NCBI GenBank assembly: GCA_002428015.1
Contig: DIZW01000005.1
Span: 1 to 11,422, forward strand
Direction: 5' to 3'
From: Oxalobacteraceae bacterium UBA6018
Lineage (GTDB): Bacteria > Pseudomonadota > Gammaproteobacteria > Burkholderiales > Burkholderiaceae_D
Length of the DNA: 11,422 nt
The notes under the pieces were generated by a model, which saw nothing but the letters and a program-made list of their open reading frames with translations, had not been told where the DNA came from and did no database searches. The position numbers were made by a program, and so were the translations under genes. How positions within the stretch are numbered: position 1 is the stretch's first letter; the number at the start of each line of letters is the position of its first letter. Below are positions 6,129 to 11,422 of this stretch, piece after piece.

Positions 6129-7427
6129 ATGGCAACCCGTGAACAGCAAGCAGCGGCCCTTCAACAAGATTGGGACACCAACCCACGCTGGAAGGGCGTC
6201 GTGCGCAACTACAGCGCGGACGACGTCGTGCGTCTGCGCGGTTCGCTGGCCATCGAGCACACCCTGGCCAAGCGCGGCGCCGAGAAGCTGTGGGGCCTGG
6301 TCAACAACGAGCCCTTCGTCAATGCCCTGGGCGCGATGACCGGTAACCAGGCCATGCAGCAGGTGAAAGCCGGCTTGAAGGCGATCTACCTGTCGGGCTG
6401 GCAAGTGGCCGGCGACGCCAACGTGGCCGGCGAGATGTATCCGGACCAGTCGCTGTACCCGGCCAACTCGGTGCCGCTGGTGGTCAAGCGCATCAATAAC
6501 ACCTTCCAGCGCGCCGACCAGATCCAGTGGTCCGAAGGCAAGGACGACATCGACTATTTCGCACCCATCGTGGCCGACGCCGAAGCCGGTTTCGGCGGCG
6601 TGCTCAACGCCTACGAACTGATGAAGTCCATGATCGAAGCGGGCGCCGCCGGCGTGCACTTCGAGGACCAGCTCGCCTCCGTCAAGAAATGCGGCCACAT
6701 GGGCGGCAAGGTGCTGGTGCCGACCCGCGAGGCGGTCGAGAAGCTGACCGCGGCGCGCCTGGCGGCCGACGTGATGGGCACCTCGACCCTGGTGATCGCC
6801 CGTACCGACGCCGAGGCGGCCGACCTGCTGACCTCCGACGTGGACGCCAACGACCTGTCGTTCTGCACCGGCGAGCGCACCGTGGAAGGCTTCTACAAGG
6901 TCCGTCCGGGCCTGCAGCAAGCCATCTCGCGTGCGCTGGCTTACGCCCCTTTCGCCGACCTGGTCTGGTGCGAGACCGGCAAGCCGGACCTGGCGTTCGC
7001 CAAGCAGTTCGCCGAGGCCGTGCATGCCAAGTTCCCAGGCAAGATGCTGGCGTATAACTGCTCGCCTTCGTTCAACTGGAAGAAGAACCTGGACGACGCC
7101 ACCATCGCCAAATTCCAGAAGGAACTGGGCGCCATGGGCTACAAGTTCCAGTTCATTACCCTGGCCGGCTTCCACGCGCTCAACTACGGCATGTTCAACC
7201 TGGCGCATGGTTATGCGCGGCGCCAGATGTCGGCCTTCGTGGAACTGCAGGAAGCCGAATTCGCCGCCGCCGACAAGGGCTTCACGGCCGTCAAGCACCA
7301 GCGCGAAGTGGGCACCGGGTATTTCGACGCGGTCACCCAGACCATCCAGCAGAACCAGAGCTCGACCACGGCGCTGCACGGTTCCACCGAGGACGAACAG
7401 TTCTTCGACCAGAAGAAAGTCGCCTAA
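6129..7427 (+). CDS. aceA: Isocitrate lyase
   Basis: 432 residues, matching E. coli AceA (434) along its whole length. It cleaves isocitrate to glyoxylate and succinate in the cytoplasm, the first step of the glyoxylate shunt, needed for growth on acetate and fatty acids. Visible features: TREQQAAALQQDWDTNPRW at the start; YLSGWQVAGDANVAGEMYPDQSLYP; the Mg-binding stretch PIVADAEAGFGG; the catalytic cysteine loop KKCGHMGGKVLVPT, the family signature; VIARTDAEAADL; and the substrate-binding ENCxPSFNW equivalent, here AYNCSPSFNWKKNL. The C-terminal EVGTGYFDAVTQTIQ is also conserved, followed by a hydrophilic extension ending DEQFFDQKKVA. No malate synthase gene is next to it, so this is not an aceBA operon. 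It stands alone, with its own elaborate promoter region and two terminators, suggesting separate regulation by carbon source. Confidence 0.98.
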   Translation: MATREQQAAALQQDWDTNPRWKGVVRNYSADDVVRLRGSLAIEHTLAKRGAEKLWGLVNNEPFVNALGAMTGNQAMQQVKAGLKAIYLSGWQVAGDANVAGEMYPDQSLYPANSVPLVVKRINNTFQRADQIQWSEGKDDIDYFAPIVADAEAGFGGVLNAYELMKSMIEAGAAGVHFEDQLASVKKCGHMGGKVLVPTREAVEKLTAARLAADVMGTSTLVIARTDAEAADLLTSDVDANDLSFCTGERTVEGFYKVRPGLQQAISRALAYAPFADLVWCETGKPDLAFAKQFAEAVHAKFPGKMLAYNCSPSFNWKKNLDDATIAKFQKELGAMGYKFQFITLAGFHALNYGMFNLAHGYARRQMSAFVELQEAEFAAADKGFTAVKHQREVGTGYFDAVTQTIQQNQSSTTALHGSTEDEQFFDQKKVA

Positions 7428-7443
7428 CCGACGGCTTGCACCG

Positions 7444-7468
7444 CCCGTGCCTACCCGGCGCGGGTTTT
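7444..7468 (+). terminator. First of two tandem terminators after aceA
   Basis: A 7-base-pair stem (CCCGTGC with GCGCGGG, one G-T pair) around a 7-base loop is followed by TTTT at 7465-7468. It lies 16 bases after the aceA stop. Confidence 0.55.
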
Positions 7469-7471
7469 ATG

Positions 7472-7502
7472 GGCCGCGGCAAGCGATTGCCGCGGCCTTT
7501 TT
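7472..7502 (+). terminator. Strong intrinsic terminator after aceA
   Basis: A perfect 11-base-pair stem (GGCCGCGGCAA / TTGCCGCGGCC) with a GCGA tetraloop is followed directly by TTTTT. It is the clearest intrinsic terminator in the window and separates aceA from rlmJ. Confidence 0.92.
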
Positions 7503-7562
7503 ACGCTTGGCCCCGGCGAATAGGGGATAATGGCGGATTGAACGCTTCTATTGGAATGACCT

Positions 7563-8708
7563 ATGTTGAGCTACCGCCACGCCTTTCACGCGGGTAATCA
7601 CGCCGACGTCCTGAAACACTTCGTGCAGATCCAACTGCTCGACTACCTGAATCAGAAAGACACGGCCTATACCTATATCGACACCCACTCCGGTGCCGGC
7701 GTGTACGCGCTCGACGGTGGCTACGCCGCCAAGAATGCCGAGTACGAGACCGGCATCGGCCCCCTGTGGGAGCGCACCGACCTGCCACCGGCGCTGGCCG
7801 ACTACGTCAACCTGATCCGGGGCCTGAACCCGAGCGGCAAGATGCGCTACTACCCCGGTTCGCCGTACTGCGCCGACAAGCGCATGCGCGAGCAGGACCG
7901 CCTGCGCCTGTTCGAGCTGCACCCGGCCGACAGCAAGATCCTGGCGGACAATTTCCGCAAGGTGGAGGCGCATGCCGCCGCCCAGGGCGAGCGACCGGCC
8001 GCGCGCGGCAGGCGCGTGATGATCGAGCGCGGCGACGGCTTTTTGGGCATCAAGAAGCTGCTGCCGCCGCCCTCGCGCCGCGCGCTGGTGCTGATCGACC
8101 CGCCGTACGAGGACAAGCAGGATTACCGCAAGGTGCGCGACACCCTGGAAGACGCGCTCACGCGCTTTCCGACCGGTACCTACGCGGTCTGGTATCCGGT
8201 GCTGCAACGCATGGAATCGCGCCAGTTCGCCGACAAGCTCAAGCGCCTGCCGGCCAAGGAGTGGCTCAACGTCACCCTGACCGTGTCCACGCCCGGCCCG
8301 GACGGCTTCGGCCTGCACAGCAGCGGCATGTTCATCCTCAATCCGCCGTTCACGCTCGAGCCTATCCTGCGCGAGGTCATGCCTTACCTGGTGCGGGTGC
8401 TGGGCAAGGACAGCGGTGCCACCTTCGTGATCGAGAAGGGCGCCCAGGTCACCGGCACCGCGGCCAGCCGCACCGCCAACGGCACCGCCCGTGTGCCGGT
8501 CGGCAATGCCCGCAAGGCCAGTCCGACCCTCGGCACCGGCAGCCTGCGCCTGCCCGGCCAGGCCCCGGCCGGCACGCCCGGCGCGGCCAAGACCGTGCCC
8601 GGCACCGCGAAGGCGGGGCCAGGCAACGCAAGGCCAGGGCCGCGCGCCCCTGGGGGCCGTCCGGCCCGTCCTGGCGGACCGCGGACGCCGGGTTCGCGCC
8701 GACCCTAA
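7563..8708 (+). CDS. rlmJ: 23S rRNA (adenine2030-N6)-methyltransferase RlmJ with basic C-terminal extension
   Basis: 381 residues against 280 in E. coli. RlmJ uses S-adenosylmethionine to methylate N6 of A2030 in 23S rRNA. The start MLSYRHAFHAGNHADVLKH is almost identical to E. coli RlmJ and fixes the ATG at 7563, with a modest GGAA at 7553-7556. Visible: SAM-binding motif IDTHSGAGVY (39-48), RYYPGSP, the EQDRLRLFELHP strand, and catalytic DPPY (179-182) in LVLIDPPYEDKQDY, then FPTGTYAVWYPVL and SGMFILNPPF. A short insertion (about 137-150) precedes the GDGF motif. The family core ends near residue 293. The last 88 residues (8442-8705) are rich in Gly, Pro, Ala and Thr with 14 Arg/Lys and no Asp or Glu. 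The tail is probably disordered and may bind RNA. A GATAAT at 7526-7531 may be the -10 box, but no good -35 accompanies it. Confidence 0.95.
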   Translation: MLSYRHAFHAGNHADVLKHFVQIQLLDYLNQKDTAYTYIDTHSGAGVYALDGGYAAKNAEYETGIGPLWERTDLPPALADYVNLIRGLNPSGKMRYYPGSPYCADKRMREQDRLRLFELHPADSKILADNFRKVEAHAAAQGERPAARGRRVMIERGDGFLGIKKLLPPPSRRALVLIDPPYEDKQDYRKVRDTLEDALTRFPTGTYAVWYPVLQRMESRQFADKLKRLPAKEWLNVTLTVSTPGPDGFGLHSSGMFILNPPFTLEPILREVMPYLVRVLGKDSGATFVIEKGAQVTGTAASRTANGTARVPVGNARKASPTLGTGSLRLPGQAPAGTPGAAKTVPGTAKAGPGNARPGPRAPGGRPARPGGPRTPGSRRP

Positions 8709-8785
8709 ACGCACAGCCGTAGTATAGTCACAATGATAGCGCGCCGCAGGTGCGCGCCTTGCTGACTGTAGAACGGATCAACACC

Positions 8786-10066
8786 ATGCCGATGGATGTG
8801 CGTACCGAGCTGGCTTTGCCGAGCGACGATTTTTTCCTTGCCCGTCAGCCAATTCTTGGTAGAAATCAGCGGCTGGTGGCCTTCGAATTGCTGTTTCGCA
8901 GCGCCGACGCCACCGACGCCAACGTCACCGACAACGCGGCCGCCACGGCCGCCGTCATCTCGCATGCCTCGCAGCTGGGCATGGAGCAGGTGGTGGGCGA
9001 GCGGCTGGCCTTCGTCAACGTGGACGAGGTGTCGTTGATGAGCGATTTCGTGCGCTTCCTGCCGCACGACAAGGTCATTCTGGAAATCCTGGAAACCGTC
9101 ACGGCGAGCGAGCAGGTGATCGCCCGCGTGACGGAGCTCAAACAGTTCGGCTTCAAGTTCGCGCTCGACGACGTCATCGCCGATTCGGACGACGTGCGCA
9201 AGCTGATCGCCCTGGTCGACGTGATCAAGATCGACATCAAGGGCGTGGCGCCGGCGGCCCTGGCCAGCCTGGCCGGCTCGCTCAAGAAGGCCGACAAGAA
9301 GCTGCTGGCCGAGAAGGTCGAGACGGTCGAGGAATTCGAGCAGTGCATGGCGCTGGGCTTCGAATACTTCCAGGGCTATTATTTCGCCCGTCCCGTGGTC
9401 CTGTCGGGCAAGAAGATCGCCCCGTCCGAGCTGGTCATCCTGCGCCTGCTCGAGCTGCTCAATTCGGACGCCAGCAGCCGCGAGATCGAGGCCGCCGTCA
9501 AGCGCGACGCGCTGATCAGCCTGAACCTGCTACGCCTGGTCAACACGCCGGCCTCCGGGGTGCGCGAACGTATCGATTCCCTGGGCCAGGCCATCGAAGT
9601 GCTGGGCCGCACGCAATTGCAGCGCTGGCTGCAAATCCTGCTCTACACCAAGCCCGGCGCCGAGGTCGAGCTCAACTCGCCGTTGCTGCAGATGGCGACC
9701 ACGCGCGGCAAGCTGATGGAGCTCATGAGCGGCAAGCTGGGCCCGCAGTTGGTCGCCTGCCCCGAGACCGCCTTCACGGTGGGCATCATGTCGCTGATGG
9801 ACGCCCTGTTTTCGATGTCGATGCAGGACATCCTCGAGACCGTCGTCGTGCCCGAGGAGGTGCGCGCGGCCCTGCTGGCGCGCGAGGGCGTGTTCGGCGA
9901 GATGCTCAAGGTGGTCGAGCTGCTGGAAAACCCCAAGCGCGGCAGTCAGCTGGGCAAGTCGCTCAAGCAGCTCGGCATGACGGTCAAGCAGGTGCGCGAG
10001 GTCGAGCTGCAAGCCTTCTCCTGGGTCAATGAACTGGCCCAGGAGGTCGAGCAGGAAGTCAGTTAG
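8786..10066 (+). CDS. EAL-HDOD domain signalling protein (YuxH-like)
   Basis: 426 residues from the ATG at 8786; a GTG at 8750 would add 12, but MPMDVRTELALPSDDFFLARQPI fits the family start better. A weak GGAT sits at 8775-8778, and a TATAGT (8723-8728) may be the -10. The N-terminal half (about 15-205) is an EAL domain, the fold that hydrolyses cyclic di-GMP: ARQPILGRNQRLVAFELLFR (ELL in place of EAL), N78, E100 and E103 (LEILET), D128-D129 (FALDDV), K148 (VIKID), E176 (LLAEKVET) and Q196 (FEYFQGYYF). Loop 6 lacks the usual DDFGTG. The C-terminal half is HDOD (about 210-420), an HD-related domain without HD metal ligands, with VKRDALISLNLLRLVNTP and the AIEVLGRTQLQRWLQILL helix. Such proteins often sense rather than cleave cyclic di-GMP and affect motility or biofilm. 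No membrane or other sensor domain is present. Confidence 0.93.
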   Translation: MPMDVRTELALPSDDFFLARQPILGRNQRLVAFELLFRSADATDANVTDNAAATAAVISHASQLGMEQVVGERLAFVNVDEVSLMSDFVRFLPHDKVILEILETVTASEQVIARVTELKQFGFKFALDDVIADSDDVRKLIALVDVIKIDIKGVAPAALASLAGSLKKADKKLLAEKVETVEEFEQCMALGFEYFQGYYFARPVVLSGKKIAPSELVILRLLELLNSDASSREIEAAVKRDALISLNLLRLVNTPASGVRERIDSLGQAIEVLGRTQLQRWLQILLYTKPGAEVELNSPLLQMATTRGKLMELMSGKLGPQLVACPETAFTVGIMSLMDALFSMSMQDILETVVVPEEVRAALLAREGVFGEMLKVVELLENPKRGSQLGKSLKQLGMTVKQVREVELQAFSWVNELAQEVEQEVS

Positions 10067-10101
10067 CGCTCGGCCGGCCCGCAGTCGGTCCTCCGGTGAG
10101 C

Positions 10102-10854
10102 CTACTGCGCCAGCAGCAGGAATACGGTCGGCTTCTTGTGGAAGTCCGGCGCCTTGCCGGCCGCCAGCCGGGCTTTCCAGGCGCTCGCGCTCATGGTCTG
10201 CACGCGCTCGCTGGCCAGGCTCAGGTCGGTCGCGACGCAAATCAGGGTGGTCCCCTGGCAGGCCAGCACCAGCGCGTCGAGCATGGCGCCGTTGCGGTAG
10301 GGCGTCTCGATCAGCAACTGGGTCTGCTTCTCGGCGCGCGAGCGCAGCTCCAGCTCGCGGATGCGCTTGGCGCGCAGCGCCGCGTCGGTAGGCAGGTAGC
10401 CGTTGAAGGCGAAGCTTTGGCCGTTCAGGCCGCTGGCCATGACCGCCAGCAGCAGCGACGACGGTCCCACCAGCGGGCGCACCGTGACGCCGTGCTGGTG
10501 GGCCAGGCGCACCAGGTCGGCGCCGGGGTCGGCCACGGCCGGCACCCCGGCCTCGGACACCAGGCCCGCATCGCGCCCGGCCAGCAGCGGCGCCAGCAGC
10601 CCGGCCAGCGCCGCCGGCGGGGTGTTCACGTTCAGCTCGGCGATGTCGATTTCCTGTAGCGGGCGCGCCAGCGGGTGGTCGATGGCGATCAGCTTCAGGA
10701 AGGCGCGCGCGGTCTTGGCGTTTTCGGCGACGAAATAGTCGAGCCGCGCGGTGACGGCCTGGACCTGGGTCGGCAGGACGGCGGACAGGGCGCCGGGGGC
10801 GGCCTCGGTGGGGCCCAAGGTGTTGGGAATCAGGAATAAAGTGCCAGTGGTCAT
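10102..10854 (-). CDS. RsmI-like SAM-dependent methyltransferase (tetrapyrrole-methylase fold)
   Basis: 250 residues from the ATG at 10854; there is no clear Shine-Dalgarno. The family includes RsmI, which 2'-O-methylates C1402 of 16S rRNA. The central part is typical: GLVSEAGVPAVADPGADLVRLAHQHGVTVRPLVGPSSLLLAVMASGL resembles the RsmI SAM-site segments SDAGTPLINDPG and PLPGPCAA, and FAFNGYLPTD resembles FLPAK. The C-terminal part QTQLLIETPYRNGAMLDAL matches the E-(S/T)-P-(H/Y)-R block. The N-terminus departs from RsmI: LFLIPNTLGPTEAAPGALSAVLP replaces the VATPIGNLGD-type start, and the protein is shorter than RsmI (286 in E. coli). It is therefore probably a paralogue with a different, unknown substrate. 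It lies 52 bases after the maf-type gene on the same strand, so the two are likely co-transcribed. Its 3' end faces the EAL-HDOD gene across 35 bases with no evident terminator. Confidence 0.88.
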   Translation of the reverse strand: MTTGTLFLIPNTLGPTEAAPGALSAVLPTQVQAVTARLDYFVAENAKTARAFLKLIAIDHPLARPLQEIDIAELNVNTPPAALAGLLAPLLAGRDAGLVSEAGVPAVADPGADLVRLAHQHGVTVRPLVGPSSLLLAVMASGLNGQSFAFNGYLPTDAALRAKRIRELELRSRAEKQTQLLIETPYRNGAMLDALVLACQGTTLICVATDLSLASERVQTMSASAWKARLAAGKAPDFHKKPTVFLLLAQ

Positions 10855-10906
10855 CGGGTGCTGGTTGGGTGCGTGTCGGGTGTGGATAGAAAGTCGTTCA
10901 AGGTGC

Positions 10907-11422
10907 TCATTGGCTGTCCGGCGCGCGGAAAAAGCCCACGCCCAGCTTGCGCAGCATGCCGGTCAGGGCGATCAGCGGCAGGCCGGTGAGCGCGGTCGGG
11001 TCCTTGCTGTCGATGCGTTCGAGGATGGCGATGCCTAAGCCTTCGTTCTTGGCGCTGCCGGCGCAGTCGTAGGGCTGCTCGATGCGCAGGTAGGCGTCGA
11101 GCTCGCGGTCGGGCAGGTCGCGGAAGCTGACCACGGTCTGGATGTTGTCAAGCTGGACGGCGCCGCCGGCGGCGCGCCCGTCGACGACGCACAGGGCCGT
11201 GTGAAACACCACCTGGCGTCCGCGCATGGTCTGCAGCTGGGCCAGGGCGTTGGCGTGGTTGCCGGGTTTGCCGATCTGGGCGCCGTCCAGCGTGGCGACC
11301 TGGTCCGAGCCGATCACGATGCTGCCGGGCGCGCGCGCCGCCACCGCCTCGGCCTTGACGCGCGCCAGGCGCAGCGCCGTCGTTTCCGGTGCTTCGCCGG
11401 GCAGGGCGCTTTCGTCGACGTC
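10907..11422 (-). CDS. yceF: Maf-family nucleotide pyrophosphatase, YceF type (N-terminus outside window)
   Basis: The frame is open from the right edge to the TGA at 10909-10907. It shows 171 residues and lacks about 29 from the start by comparison with E. coli YceF. Maf proteins hydrolyse non-canonical nucleoside triphosphates; the YceF branch prefers 7-methyl-GTP. Seen: VDESALPGEAPETTALRLARVKAEA at the edge, GSIVIGSDQVATLDGAQIGKPG with the catalytic Asp in SDQ, the A-Q-L-x-x-M-x-G-R-x-V-x-F-x-T block, VSFRDLPDRELDAYLRIEQPYDCAGSAKNEGLGI, and ERIDSKDPTALTGLPLIAL near the end. The CAGSxKxEGxGI and GLPL motifs put it with YceF rather than YhdE. In related Burkholderiales the yceD-rpmF-plsX cluster often neighbours this gene; if so here it would lie beyond the right edge, which is an inference. 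The RsmI-like gene follows downstream. Confidence 0.93.
   Translation of the reverse strand, partial: DVDESALPGEAPETTALRLARVKAEAVAARAPGSIVIGSDQVATLDGAQIGKPGNHANALAQLQTMRGRQVVFHTALCVVDGRAAGGAVQLDNIQTVVSFRDLPDRELDAYLRIEQPYDCAGSAKNEGLGIAILERIDSKDPTALTGLPLIALTGMLRKLGVGFFRAPDSQ

Noticed and set aside
8442..8705. Frameshift or sequencing error creating the RlmJ tail
   Set aside because: Codon third positions remain mostly G/C through most of the tail, and the core reaches its normal end before the tail begins, so no lost core segment needs explaining.
6099..8714. Long minus-strand frames opposite aceA (6099-7379) and rlmJ (7548-8714)
   Set aside because: Mirror frames of strongly conserved genes; no motifs, ribosome sites or promoters.

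Overview
The window is GC-rich, densely coding bacterial chromosome. Gene content and protein sequences (ClpB, RlmJ, isocitrate lyase, an RsmI-like methyltransferase paired with YceF/Maf, an EAL-HDOD protein) point to a betaproteobacterium of the Burkholderiales, most likely an Oxalobacteraceae member such as Massilia, Telluria or Duganella. The genus is an inference from overall protein flavour. There are no tRNAs, rRNAs, CRISPR arrays, insertion sequences or phage genes, so this is a core-type region carrying one rapidly evolving gene, a kinase.

Layout from left to right: (1) the 3' half of clpB (+), cut by the window edge, with a GC-rich hairpin after it. (2) A repeat-rich 270-base gap. 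(3) A large gene on the minus strand for a membrane-anchored Ser/Thr-kinase-like protein with a TPR-like C-terminal half. Its kinase domain has lost the catalytic Asp and Lys, the alpha-C Glu, the first Gly of the P-loop and the activation segment, so it reads as a pseudokinase. (4) A 212-base divergent intergenic region with a good sigma-70-type promoter for the kinase gene and an exact 14-base tandem duplication. (5) An Fsr-like MFS transporter and an RraA-family protein in tandem (+). (6) A 347-base AT-rich regulatory region with nested inverted repeats and a promoter. (7) aceA, isocitrate lyase (+), closed by two stacked terminators. (8) rlmJ (+) with an unusual 88-residue basic, acid-free tail. 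(9) A YuxH-type EAL-HDOD signalling protein (+). (10) On the minus strand and convergent with it, an RsmI-like methyltransferase and, upstream, a Maf/YceF nucleotide pyrophosphatase cut by the right edge.

These are mostly independent housekeeping units: protein disaggregation, the glyoxylate shunt, 23S rRNA methylation and nucleotide-pool cleaning. Two observations deserve most attention. The first is the degenerate kinase, which probably works as a binding or scaffold protein rather than an enzyme. The second is the layered aceA control region: distal TTTTTCATGA repeats in direct and inverted orientation, a 16-base perfect palindrome abutting the -35 box, and a 12-base perfect palindrome over the -10 box. 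I did not find a clearly new multi-gene system.
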